This document shows positions 1 through 8,959 of a stretch of DNA of 64,000 nt, one piece after another. Under the pieces are notes generated by a model, which worked only from the letters and a program-made list of their open reading frames with translations, searched no databases and was not told where the DNA came from. The stretch's first letter is position 1, and every line of letters starts with the position of its first letter. The stretch covers positions 19,444 through 83,443 of the forward strand of contig CAMKMX010000010.1 in assembly GCA_946414025.1 (NCBI GenBank), given 5' to 3'. Made by a program: the position numbers and the translations under genes. This stretch comes from an uncultured Fibrobacter sp. (GTDB lineage: Bacteria; Fibrobacterota; Fibrobacteria; Fibrobacterales; Fibrobacteraceae).

Positions 1-2
1 TT

Positions 3-302
3 GTATTTGGGGCGTGGATTATCGAGAAGTCGGCTTTAAAGCCGGAGCTTCGGCCAATTCTGGAGCAATACTTACAAGAAACGGAAAAAAGCGTAGAGTC
101 TTTCCGAGCCGACCCCGCTGCCGCCCTTGCCCGCTGGATTTCCAGATTTCCTGCAAATCTGGAAATGAATAAACTTTTGGATTACTATAAAATTATAGAT
201 TATCATTTTACAGACGAACGAAAAAAATCCCTGGAGTGCTTTTTCGGGTATGCCGCAAAACTTGGCCTGGTCGAAAAGTCGCCTGCCTTGGAATTTTTAT
301 AG
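3..302 (+). CDS. mqnA: MqnA/MqnD-family menaquinone biosynthesis protein, C-terminal part
   Basis: The window opens inside a reading frame that stops with TAG at 300-302; about 99 C-terminal residues are visible. They read VFGAWIIEK, then a helical stretch, then YYKIIDYHFTDE and LECFFGYAAKLGLVEKSP. This matches the end of periplasmic-binding-protein-fold MqnA enzymes (chorismate dehydratase, first step of the futalosine menaquinone pathway), which finish with a 'Y.L...L..FY.YA...GL' helix and a short tail. The start and catalytic part lie outside the window, so MqnA versus MqnD cannot be settled. The next gene begins 9 bases downstream, so the two may be cotranscribed. Confidence 0.6.
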   Translation, partial: VFGAWIIEKSALKPELRPILEQYLQETEKSVESFRADPAAALARWISRFPANLEMNKLLDYYKIIDYHFTDERKKSLECFFGYAAKLGLVEKSPALEFL

Positions 303-311
303 GGGAGTACA

Positions 312-1178
312 ATGATCGAAGAAAAAATCCTTATTGTAGATGATAGTGCCGAAATCCTGAAAAAGAACTGGGAACTGTTGACCCAGGTGGGCTACAAGGT
401 GATATCCGCCACCTCCGGCGAAGAGGCTTTAGCCCTTCTGGAAAAGGACACCTTCGACCTGGTGCTCCTGGACATCAATATGCCGAGCCTGAACGGCTAC
501 GAGGTGTGCTTGCGTATTCGTGAGGGGCATGCTCTGGATGACCTGCCCATCATTTTCCTTACCAGCCGCGAAGACCCGGACAGCATTACCAAGGGGTTTC
601 ATGCAGGAGCTTCTGACTTTGTGGGCAAGCATTCTCCTACTGAAATTCTGCTGGCTCGCATCAACGTGCATATCCGGCTTTGCCGCACCCTCAAGTACCT
701 GCGCGACATTTCCCTCACCGACGACTTGACCCAGAGTTACAACCGCAGACACGCCATTTACACCCTGCGTGAGTGGTTCTCCCGCAGCAAGCGCTATGGT
801 ACGCATTTCTCCATGGTTTATTTTGACCTGAACGGTCTCAAGGCGGTAAACGACAAGTTCGGACACCAGGCGGGGGATTTGTTGCTCCGGGCCGTGGTCA
901 AGGCCTGCAAGGACCTGCTTCGCGAATCCGACGTGCTGTTCCGTATGGGCGGCGACGAATTCATGGTGCTTTGCCCCGATACCGACAGGGCGGGAGCTTT
1001 AATTTGTGCAGAACGCATGCAAAAGGCGGTGGGCGACATCACCATCGTAGACCAGAAGGTCTCCTTTGCCTACGGCATCGCCTATTCCGGCGAGGTCTAT
1101 AAGGACATGGACGAGATGCTCCACAGCGCCGACGCCTCCATGTACGAGTGCAAAAAGAAGATGCACGCCGGACGGTAA
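312..1178 (+). CDS. Response regulator with GGDEF output (diguanylate cyclase)
   Basis: A 288-residue cytoplasmic protein that should make c-di-GMP from two GTP under phosphorelay control. An N-terminal receiver domain (about 1-120) has the acidic pocket D10-D11, phosphoacceptor D54 in LVLLDINMP, and a signalling lysine in FVGKHSP. A GGDEF domain (about 130-285) has an intact GGDEF signature at 213-217, so it is probably active. An RxxD inhibitory site (RESD) lies exactly five residues before it, predicting product feedback. AGGGGAGT precedes the ATG. No histidine kinase is adjacent. Confidence 0.93.
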   Translation: MIEEKILIVDDSAEILKKNWELLTQVGYKVISATSGEEALALLEKDTFDLVLLDINMPSLNGYEVCLRIREGHALDDLPIIFLTSREDPDSITKGFHAGASDFVGKHSPTEILLARINVHIRLCRTLKYLRDISLTDDLTQSYNRRHAIYTLREWFSRSKRYGTHFSMVYFDLNGLKAVNDKFGHQAGDLLLRAVVKACKDLLRESDVLFRMGGDEFMVLCPDTDRAGALICAERMQKAVGDITIVDQKVSFAYGIAYSGEVYKDMDEMLHSADASMYECKKKMHAGR

Positions 1179-1189
1179 CCCCTTCCCTC

Positions 1190-1327
1190 GTCATCCTCGC
1201 CCATTCGGCCTTGCTTGCTTCGGCTTTGCTCAGCACAAGCAGGGGCAGGCTCCGGCGAGGATCTGCTTGCTATACTCCAGCGGATGTTCGCCTTGGTTCG
1301 ACTTCGCTCACCACAGGTCGCGAACAT
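1190..1327. repeat. Nested inverted repeats in the 1179-1494 intergenic gap
   Basis: This gap of about 316 bases holds no gene I can support. ATCCTCGCC (1193-1201) pairs with GGCGAGGAT (1254-1262), enclosing a smaller repeat around CTTGCTTG/CAAGCA. A second pair is ATGTTCGC (1284-1291) with GCGAACAT (1320-1327). The opening GTCATCC resembles other GTCATCC hairpins at 41664 and 52908, so this is probably a dispersed intergenic repeat family. It may also end transcription of the response regulator gene. Confidence 0.5.
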
Positions 1328-1494
1328 GACAAACGACTTAAAATTGTAAAAATAATTTTACGCAACATCTCAAAGATGTGATTCCGGGCAATTTTTCGGC
1401 GTTTCCTACAAAAAACTTACTTTTTCTGGGACTTTTTTCCTACATTTCCGACCATAGGAACAAGGACTCCCTAGTCCAAAACAAGGAGAACAAT

Positions 1495-3396
1495 ATGAAG
1501 AAACGGCTCCTGGCCATGAGCCTTGCCGCGGGATTTACGGTCCTTATGACCGCTTGCGGTGACGAGACGACCAATACGGACATCATAAAGGCAGAAACCT
1601 TTGCTACGGAAGACTCCCTGCCGGACTGTAACAAGGCCTTTGCAGGCAAGTTTGCGACGGTTGCCGACAAGAAGCAGATTTTGATTTGTGCCCAGGACGG
1701 GAGCAGCTTTGACTGGCTTCCTGTGGCAGCTTCTGTTCAGTCCGCCACCGATAGTTCGAGCAAAAAGACCGAGGGTTGCACCGCCAAGGCCCTTGAAGAC
1801 GGCAGTGGTGTCGAGGTCCTCTGCAACGGCAAGTCCGTGGCTGTGGTCAAGAACGGCGCCAAGGGCGAACAGGGCCAGAAGGGAGCCGCCGGCGACGACG
1901 GCGACGACGGCAAGAAGGGTTCCGATGGTACAAAGGGTGCTCCCGGCAAGGACTTCAAGCTGGATTCCTCCTACTGCTCTGCCATGGACTACGGCTACGG
2001 CATCGTCATCTACGATTGTAACGGGCGTATATACCCCGTGAATGTGTCAGGTGAGGGGTCTGCCTATACCCAGCCTTGGATGGCGATATCGATGAATGAG
2101 TACTTTTACGATAAATGGGATAACGATATAGGTTATTTTGAGGGCGTTCATCTGGAAAGTGCGGCCGCTGGCACAAGCCAGGGAAAGATTGCCCGCTGGG
2201 AAGGGGACGATTCTTGGGATTACACCATGTCATATGAGACGTTTGCAAGGAACTTTGCCATTGGGGGCAAGGCGACGCTGACCGTGAGTCAGGAGGCTAC
2301 GCAGTACGCCGGTGCCGAGTTGGAACCCCTGGTTGGTGCGGCCCTGGAGTTCTATGATTCAGAAAGGTTGTTTGACTGGCGCGGTATTTGCCTGGCCTAC
2401 ACCGCCACGGATTCTATGCAGATTGTTGTCCGCAATTCTGAAGGCCGGATTGCCCGTGCGTCTCTCGCCCCTGCTGCAGACAACACCGTGGCCGACATCC
2501 TTGCCACCGAGTTTGTTCCCGACAGCGAAAGTGTTGATTTGGGCGACATCATGAACGATGCCGAGTACATCTACGTCAAGGCGGTGGGTAGCCTTGAGGC
2601 AGGCACCTATGAGAATACCTTCGCTATCTATGAATTTGGCGCCTATGGCCAGTGCTCTAATGAAGTTACCGGTTTGGGTATCAAGGCCGCTATCCAGGGA
2701 GCTAAGGGCGAGGCAACGCCTGACTTGGAAGATGGTCGAATTGACCCGACAGACCCGGAAATCTATAAGACGGTGAAAATCGGCAACCAGGTCTGGATGG
2801 CCGAGAACCTGCGGATACCTTACCCGTATCTTGCATATGATGGCGATGACGACCCGGATACTGGCGATCTCATGGCGCTATGCCCCAGCGACCCCGATGA
2901 GCTGGCCGCCAAGGGCTGTCTCTATACCTGGGCTGCCGCTATGGATAGCGCTGCACAGCTCAGTGGCAAGACTAGTACGGATCCGGGCTACAATGTGTGT
3001 GGTTCTGGCGTGAGTTGCACCGCCGAGGCCCCCGTGCAGGGCATCTGCCCCAACGGCTGGCACCTGCCCAGTAAGGATGAAATCGATACGCTGTTGAACA
3101 TTGCCTCTTATGGCGGTGAATACGAGCAAATGAGATTTTTGGCCTTGGCTGGGGATACGGCGAATGGCCTCAATTGGCTTGGGTTCTCATCCATTGCGAC
3201 GGGTATCTGGAACGCCGGTGCTTCTCAAATCGAATTTACTGGAATCTCCTATTTTAGGCTTTCTAGCCAGACAGGAACCTTTCCGATGTTTATGCTGATA
3301 AGTACGGATGATGGAGAGGTTTCAGTCAACGAATCCGGCTGGGGTGCTGAAAATATGATGTCTGTCCGTTGCATCAAGGACCAGGTTGAGGAATAA
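1495..3396 (+). CDS. FISUMP-domain lipoprotein 1 (collagen-like stretch)
   Basis: The frame is open from 1378, but the ATG at 1495 is chosen: AAGGAG lies 7 bases upstream and a lipoprotein signal begins there (lipobox LMTAC, Cys21). The mature protein of about 613 residues has a Cys-containing N-terminal part, about eleven Gly-X-Y triplets (GAKGEQGQKGAAGDDG onward, about residues 120-155), a central beta-rich region, and a C-terminal domain starting YKTVKIGNQVWMAENLR and ending VRCIKDQ. That last part is the Fibrobacter succinogenes major paralogous (FISUMP) domain of envelope proteins of unknown function. It is the first of three tandem paralogues; 13 bases separate it from the next, so they probably form an operon. 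Confidence 0.9.
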   Translation: MKKRLLAMSLAAGFTVLMTACGDETTNTDIIKAETFATEDSLPDCNKAFAGKFATVADKKQILICAQDGSSFDWLPVAASVQSATDSSSKKTEGCTAKALEDGSGVEVLCNGKSVAVVKNGAKGEQGQKGAAGDDGDDGKKGSDGTKGAPGKDFKLDSSYCSAMDYGYGIVIYDCNGRIYPVNVSGEGSAYTQPWMAISMNEYFYDKWDNDIGYFEGVHLESAAAGTSQGKIARWEGDDSWDYTMSYETFARNFAIGGKATLTVSQEATQYAGAELEPLVGAALEFYDSERLFDWRGICLAYTATDSMQIVVRNSEGRIARASLAPAADNTVADILATEFVPDSESVDLGDIMNDAEYIYVKAVGSLEAGTYENTFAIYEFGAYGQCSNEVTGLGIKAAIQGAKGEATPDLEDGRIDPTDPEIYKTVKIGNQVWMAENLRIPYPYLAYDGDDDPDTGDLMALCPSDPDELAAKGCLYTWAAAMDSAAQLSGKTSTDPGYNVCGSGVSCTAEAPVQGICPNGWHLPSKDEIDTLLNIASYGGEYEQMRFLALAGDTANGLNWLGFSSIATGIWNAGASQIEFTGISYFRLSSQTGTFPMFMLISTDDGEVSVNESGWGAENMMSVRCIKDQVEE

Positions 3397-3409
3397 GGAG
3401 GGCTAAACA

Positions 3410-5338
3410 ATGAAAAAGTTTACTATGAAAAATCCTATTATGTCATCCTGGAGCAAGCGTAGCGCTGCGATAGGATCTATGTTGGCCCTTGCCTTCCTCT
3501 TCGGCGCTTGCGGTGATGATGTTACCAACGACAGCGTGGTCAAGGCAGAATCCTTCGCCGATAAGGCCGACCTGCCCAGCTGTAGCGAAAAGTACGAGGG
3601 CATGTTTGCCACAATCCCCTCTAAGGGCGATATCTATTTCTGCACACAGAAAAAGTGGCAGCTTGTTGTGAGTGGAACGTCCGCCGACGGCAAGGGTGCT
3701 GAGGTGGAAATGTCTACCTGTTCTACCGTCGAGCTTGCCGACAAGAGCGGCTTCAAGGTGGTCTGCGGCGGCGATTCTGTGGCGGTAGTCAAGAACGGCG
3801 CCAAGGGTGAAGCCGGCGACAAGGGCGATGACGGTACTCCCGGTAACAAGGGTAAGGATGGCGAATCCGGCCCTAAGGGTGTAGATGGCAAGGACCTCAC
3901 CTTGGATTCGAGCCTTTGCGTAACCCGGTATTATGGCTATGATGTGATTATCTTCGAGTGTGGTGATTCTACCTACTCGGTGAACATTCAGAATTATAGC
4001 AGCTATAAGATTGAAACGTGGTATTCGGCTAAGATAGAGGATCACCATGTGTATGACGTAGATGGCAATGATATGATAAACATATACGTGGATGCTCACG
4101 AAAGTGGATCCGCCGACAAGGGTAATGGCTCTCTGGTTCGCTGGCTGGGAGATGAAGCCTGGAAGTCTCCTATGTCAAAGTACTATGGTATTGATGGCCT
4201 GGTGAAGAATGAAGCCATCGCGGGCAAGGCCACTATGGTGGTCGAGGCGAATGCAACGCCCAATGATACGCTGGGTATCGAACCCTTCGTTGGGCTTTAT
4301 TTGGAAATGCAGAACGCTCCGTTTGCGGCCGAAATGGGTGGGCTTTGTTTCACCTACACATCCGAGAATGCTATGGATGTCATAGTCTGGGCGGCCAAGG
4401 ACTCTATGGCGCGTGTAACTCTTGCCCCCGCTACCGAAAAGACCACGGTGGACATTATGGCAAGCCAGTTTGTTCCCGATGCCGATACTGTCAGTCTTGA
4501 TGAAATCATGAAGCAGGCTTGGGCTGTCTATGTCATTCTTGCGGGTGGCCTTGAGGCCGGTACCTATGAGAACAACTTTGCCTTCTATGAGATTGGTGGT
4601 TTTGGTGGCTGCGGTGTCGAGCGCGAAACTATAGCCGAGGTCAAGGCCAAGATTCAGGAAGCCAAGGGCGAAGCGACGCCGGACCTTGTGGATAACCGTG
4701 GTGTTACTAATACCTACAAGACGGTAAAAATCGGCAACCAGGTGTGGATGGCCGAAAACTTGCGGATACCTTACCCATACCGTGCTTACGATGGCGATGA
4801 TGACCCGAGTACTGGCCCTCTTATGGCGTACTGCCCTACAGACCCCGATGAACTAGCCACCAAGGGCTGCCTCTATACCTGGGCTGCCGCTATGGACAGT
4901 GCCGGAAGACTCAATGGAAAGACTAGTACGGATCCCGGTTACAATGAGTGTGGTAAAGGTCTGGCCTGCACTGCTGAAGCCCCTGTACAGGGCATCTGCC
5001 CCAACGGCTGGCACCTGCCCAGCAATGACGAAATCGATACGTTGCTAAGCATCGCCTCTTATGGTGGGGAGTACCCGATTATGGCGGAAATTTTGGCCTT
5101 GACCGGGGATACTGCGAATGGACTCAACTGGCTCGGATTCTCGGGGAACGGCAGGGGGTACACGTATAACTTTACGGATATAGCTGACACTACCTACCTC
5201 TACTTGTGGTCTAGTGAAGACTATTCTTCTAGTTTTTATGCATGGACATTAGTTATGAGCGCCTATGCTAATACAAGTAATTATGAAAAGAGCACTGGTC
5301 GTTCTGTCCGTTGCATCCAGGATCAGGTCGAGGAATAA
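3410..5338 (+). CDS. FISUMP-domain lipoprotein 2
   Basis: A 642-residue paralogue of the preceding gene. AAGGAGG lies 8 bases before the ATG. The signal peptide is long and ends in lipobox LFGAC (Cys34). The order is the same: a short N-terminal domain, about eleven Gly-X-Y triplets, a central domain with conserved blocks (AGTYEN, AKGEATPDL), and a FISUMP domain (YKTVKIGNQVWMAENLR). Around the start of that domain it is almost identical to lipoprotein 1. The distal part diverges (TYLYLWSSEDY), as if the surface-exposed region were under diversifying pressure. Function unknown; outer-membrane or surface location inferred. Confidence 0.9.
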   Translation: MKKFTMKNPIMSSWSKRSAAIGSMLALAFLFGACGDDVTNDSVVKAESFADKADLPSCSEKYEGMFATIPSKGDIYFCTQKKWQLVVSGTSADGKGAEVEMSTCSTVELADKSGFKVVCGGDSVAVVKNGAKGEAGDKGDDGTPGNKGKDGESGPKGVDGKDLTLDSSLCVTRYYGYDVIIFECGDSTYSVNIQNYSSYKIETWYSAKIEDHHVYDVDGNDMINIYVDAHESGSADKGNGSLVRWLGDEAWKSPMSKYYGIDGLVKNEAIAGKATMVVEANATPNDTLGIEPFVGLYLEMQNAPFAAEMGGLCFTYTSENAMDVIVWAAKDSMARVTLAPATEKTTVDIMASQFVPDADTVSLDEIMKQAWAVYVILAGGLEAGTYENNFAFYEIGGFGGCGVERETIAEVKAKIQEAKGEATPDLVDNRGVTNTYKTVKIGNQVWMAENLRIPYPYRAYDGDDDPSTGPLMAYCPTDPDELATKGCLYTWAAAMDSAGRLNGKTSTDPGYNECGKGLACTAEAPVQGICPNGWHLPSNDEIDTLLSIASYGGEYPIMAEILALTGDTANGLNWLGFSGNGRGYTYNFTDIADTTYLYLWSSEDYSSSFYAWTLVMSAYANTSNYEKSTGRSVRCIQDQVEE

Positions 5339-5351
5339 GGAGGGCTAAACA

Positions 5352-7178
5352 ATGAAACAGTTTACTATGAAAAATCCTATGTCATCCTGGAGCAAGTGTA
5401 GCGCTGCGATAGGATCTATGTTGGTCCTTGCTTTCTTCGCTGCTTGCGGCGACGACGTCACCGACAATGACCCGGTAACCACCCAGGGCTACGAAAGCGA
5501 AGAGGCTTTCCCCAAGTGCGATGCCGATTACGAGGGCTATTTTGCCACCCTGCTTTCTAGCCAGGATGTCTATATATGCACAGCCAAGAACTGGGTGAAC
5601 ATCAGCAAGGCTGGCAGCAATGCGGGCACCTCTAGCAAGACCAGCTGCACAGCCGAAGAACTCTCTGACGGTACAGGCGTTGAAATCACCTGCAACGGCA
5701 AAAAGAGCGTGCTGCAGTACGGCAAGCAGGGCGCCCAGGGTGACCCCGGCAAGGCCGGTTCCAATGCCGAAAACGGCAAGGCGGGTGAACCAGGTGGCAA
5801 GGGTAAGGATGGCGATGACGCTGTACCCGATGCGGATCGCTGCTTTGTCAAGTACGAGGCGGGTGACGTGGTGCTCTTCGAGTGCGGCGACTCCACCTAC
5901 GTGCGGAGTATGGGCAATAAAACAACAGACCCGGGTTTAACGTTCGATGTTTGGAATACTCTGTACGTTAATAGAAGCTATTATCCGTCGTGGAATGGCT
6001 ACTATCCGCGGACGTTGTACAATGACGTCTTTGATACCAGAGCTTCTGGAAGTCTTGTTCGTTGGGAAGGCGACGATGAGTGGAACAAGGCTGGGACAAC
6101 CCTTGGTCAAAAGGAAATCTATAAAAACCTCGCCTTTGCGGGTACGGCTAAGGTAACTATTAGCGAGGCGATTGAGGTGACTGCAGATAGCTACCGTCCC
6201 TTTGTAGGGATAGAATTCCGCGTTAAGCCTGGCACGAACATTGCTGATGTTGCAAGGAGTGGCGGATTCTGCCTCACCTATTCTTCGGATAGCGCTATGG
6301 CGTTGCTGTTGAAGGGCGATTCCGGCTACGTCAAGGCGGAAATTCCCGCTACAGAAAATGGTGCGGAAGCCGTCATGGACATTTCTATCGATGACTTTGA
6401 ACCCGTTACCGACAGCGTGAACGTATCTGCGGTCATGGGGTCGATGAATGCTATCTATGTCGAGGCTGTAGGAGGCGAGGCCCAGGGTGAGTACAGCAAT
6501 AAGTTTGCCGTACACCAGTTCGGCTCTTATGGCGGTTGCAACAGTAACACGTTCAGCACCAATGCCTGGGTGACGCACGTTAACTCCGTATGCACCCCAG
6601 GTGAACCTCTGGTAGATAAACGTGGCCCTGGTGACTCCGTCGTCTATAAGACGGCCACTATCGGGAACTTGGTCTGGATGGCAGAGAACCTGCGCTTTGA
6701 AACTGAAGATAGTGAGTGCTATTATGCAGGTGATGATGCTAACTGCACTCTTTATGGAAGGAAGTATAATGGTGCCGATGCGGACACCGCCTGCCCTGCT
6801 GGGTGGCGCCTGCCGTCCATATCGGAATGGGGCAGTATGGTAAAGACTGTCATGCAGGGGTCCAACTCCGATGGCAGTATGTATAAAGGCTTTGCAACCA
6901 CGCTGGCCTTCAGCTCCGAAAATTCACAATATGGGGGAAAGAATTTGTCTGGCCTGAATATTGAAAGTCCAGTGGACACAATGTATAATTATTATAGAAG
7001 CTCGACGGATTCCTTGGTTAATGGCACAAAGAGGGTCCTGACCTTTTATTATAGGCGCAATTCATCTGGTGATTATATCTCAGGTGACAGTCCAGTCTTG
7101 CTGGATGAAAACTACAGGGGCTATTGGATTAACTGGACTAGTAAATACAGGGTCCGTTGCGTAAAGGACGCCGAGTAG
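5352..7178 (+). CDS. FISUMP-domain lipoprotein 3
   Basis: A 608-residue third paralogue. Its leader (ribosome-binding site, start and about the first 25 codons) is nearly the same as that of lipoprotein 2, apart from a 3-base deletion and a few substitutions, showing recent duplication. Lipobox FFAAC (Cys32). The Gly-X-Y stretch is shorter and interrupted (GSNAENGKAGEPGG). The FISUMP domain begins YKTATIGNLVWMAENLR and uses the CPAGWRLPS variant. The central region has diverged strongly from its two neighbours. A clear terminator follows at 7211. Confidence 0.9.
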   Translation: MKQFTMKNPMSSWSKCSAAIGSMLVLAFFAACGDDVTDNDPVTTQGYESEEAFPKCDADYEGYFATLLSSQDVYICTAKNWVNISKAGSNAGTSSKTSCTAEELSDGTGVEITCNGKKSVLQYGKQGAQGDPGKAGSNAENGKAGEPGGKGKDGDDAVPDADRCFVKYEAGDVVLFECGDSTYVRSMGNKTTDPGLTFDVWNTLYVNRSYYPSWNGYYPRTLYNDVFDTRASGSLVRWEGDDEWNKAGTTLGQKEIYKNLAFAGTAKVTISEAIEVTADSYRPFVGIEFRVKPGTNIADVARSGGFCLTYSSDSAMALLLKGDSGYVKAEIPATENGAEAVMDISIDDFEPVTDSVNVSAVMGSMNAIYVEAVGGEAQGEYSNKFAVHQFGSYGGCNSNTFSTNAWVTHVNSVCTPGEPLVDKRGPGDSVVYKTATIGNLVWMAENLRFETEDSECYYAGDDANCTLYGRKYNGADADTACPAGWRLPSISEWGSMVKTVMQGSNSDGSMYKGFATTLAFSSENSQYGGKNLSGLNIESPVDTMYNYYRSSTDSLVNGTKRVLTFYYRRNSSGDYISGDSPVLLDENYRGYWINWTSKYRVRCVKDAE

Positions 7179-7210
7179 CGGACAATATTGAGCAATTGTC
7201 AAAAAATCAA

Positions 7211-7237
7211 AGAGGCCGTTTTCAAGGCCTCTTTTTG
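7211..7237 (+). terminator. Rho-independent terminator after the FISUMP operon
   Basis: A perfect 7-bp stem AGAGGCC (7211-7217) / GGCCTCT (7226-7232) with an 8-base loop, followed by a T-run. It lies 33 bases after the stop of lipoprotein 3. The stretch 7238-7369 beyond it, before the convergent gene, shows nothing I can identify. Confidence 0.85.
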
Positions 7238-7369
7238 TATATTATCCCTCAGATTAGCGTTAATCCCGCTGACAGCGGATTCGTTCTGGGCGGGCCGTTT
7301 AACGCTCTGCTTGCCGCCCTCTGCCCTTTGTTAGCCATGACAAGCCGGCAATTCGCGAGACAGTTCGCC

Positions 7370-8956
7370 CTATGGGGAACACTTGGCGGCGGAAGTGAGT
7401 GCGAAACGACCGCTGGCGGTTTCGCATTCGGCCCGCAGGTAGGCGTAGCCTGAACTGTGAACCGTGATGGTCTCGTTCTGGCTTGCGGCCACGAGGCTTT
7501 CGGGACAAATTTCTTCTTTGACGGCCCACTTGCCGCCTGCGAGAATGCGGCGGCCATAGATGCGTATGTAACGGAAACCGCCGCCCAGGTCCTGAGTGCT
7601 CTGGGCGTGGAACTTTACGGTGTCGCTGTCATGTTCCCACCAGAGGGCGGGCCCGTCGGTGATGTAGCAGTTGTCGCCTGAGAAGGCCTGCTGCAATGAT
7701 TCCAGCGAGGGGGCGTTGCGGGGTGTCCCCGCAGAGGGGGTAGCGGAAGCCGCGTCAGCGGCAGACGCGAGGGGGAGGCTTCCCCCTTTCACGACGGTGC
7801 GGACTTTTCCGAAGACGTGGTGGCGGTTGTTCCCCAGGGAGAAAAGTGGCAGGCGCACGAAGGTGGTGTCGTTTAGGTCGCCGTGGGCGTCGTTTCCGCC
7901 GATGGGGAGTAGGAAATTTCCTTTGCCCAGTTCGTCGATCCACCAGGCGCGACCCAGTTTAAATCCTTCGTCGCGGATTCCGTTCCAGAACTGGATGCCG
8001 CGAACGGGGTGCTTTGCGTCTAGGTGCAGGTCTGCGGTTTTCCAGTAGCCGCGCCGGAAGATGAATTTTTCGAGCAAGCCCATTTGCTGCAGGGGGTGTG
8101 CGGCAAAGCAGGGGGCGTCCGTCATTTCGAGGATGCGCCCGATGGGGAGCGTGGGCCTGTTGTTGAGCCAGTAGCGTCCGCAGTCGCCGAGGCCCGGCAG
8201 GTAGGAGGCGGGCCCGAGGGCGGTCATGTGCACGTTTTCGCCCTTGCTGTTGCCTGCGGAGATTTCTTCGCCGGCGATAAGGAGCGGCTTTGCGGGGAGT
8301 GCGGCGATTTCGTCTTTCAGGTTCTGGAAACGCGCCGATGCTGACGGGGCTTCTTTGGTGTAGTCTTCGACGGTAAAGGCGAAATCGTAGGCGTGGTCCG
8401 TGAAGTTCACGAAGTCGAGTCCCACGGCCTCTGCCGCCTGCTGCATCACGGCAGGACTTGCTCCATATTCCACATGGTCTGCCGAGTAGTAGGTGTGGCA
8501 GTGCATTTCGCCGGCGGCATATCCTTCGGGTTTGGGAAGCTCGTGCCGGAGCACCTGGATTTTCAGCGGCGAGGGTTTCAGGCCCGGAAAGTTCCAGCGT
8601 TGGAAGGTCCGTTCTTTGCCGTTGCGACACGCAACGACTTTCGGGAAAATCTCGTAGAGGCCGGGTTCCAGCGCACCGATTCCTACGGGGAAAAAGTGAA
8701 AGGGCTGGTCTGCTTTTAGTTCCAGGTGGTCAAAACGCCTGGTTTCGTCGGGGCTGTTTTCGTCCAGGCGCCGGATTGAAATTTCTAGGCTCTTGACGGT
8801 GGCCGGGAACCGGTGGGCGTCCCGCACCACAATCCACAGCAGGGGCGTTTTGCCCGGCACAAACTGGAACGGTGCGTCCGTGAAAATTTCAGGCCAGGGC
8901 CTGTACAGCAGGGACCAGGGCAGCTTGAATTTGAAGTGGGTCTCGGCGTAGTGCAT
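7370..8956 (-). CDS. PHP-domain metal-dependent phosphoesterase
   Basis: 528 residues. An N-terminal beta-sandwich-like region (about 1-140) is followed by a PHP domain with the expected metal ligands: HxH in GEMHCHTYYSAD (H152, H154), D187-H188 in VNFTDHAYD, Glu in GEEIS, His in CFAAHPLQ, and DxH in GGNDAHGD. This resembles CehA/McbA-like or nucleotidase-type PHP hydrolases that use two or three metal ions; the substrate cannot be told. No signal peptide is evident. It is the last gene of a leftward operon (bamD, beta-barrel gene, this gene) with only 3 bases to the gene before it, suggesting cotranscription with envelope assembly. Confidence 0.82.
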   Translation of the reverse strand: MHYAETHFKFKLPWSLLYRPWPEIFTDAPFQFVPGKTPLLWIVVRDAHRFPATVKSLEISIRRLDENSPDETRRFDHLELKADQPFHFFPVGIGALEPGLYEIFPKVVACRNGKERTFQRWNFPGLKPSPLKIQVLRHELPKPEGYAAGEMHCHTYYSADHVEYGASPAVMQQAAEAVGLDFVNFTDHAYDFAFTVEDYTKEAPSASARFQNLKDEIAALPAKPLLIAGEEISAGNSKGENVHMTALGPASYLPGLGDCGRYWLNNRPTLPIGRILEMTDAPCFAAHPLQQMGLLEKFIFRRGYWKTADLHLDAKHPVRGIQFWNGIRDEGFKLGRAWWIDELGKGNFLLPIGGNDAHGDLNDTTFVRLPLFSLGNNRHHVFGKVRTVVKGGSLPLASAADAASATPSAGTPRNAPSLESLQQAFSGDNCYITDGPALWWEHDSDTVKFHAQSTQDLGGGFRYIRIYGRRILAGGKWAVKEEICPESLVAASQNETITVHSSGYAYLRAECETASGRFALTSAAKCSP

Positions 8957-8959
8957 GGC

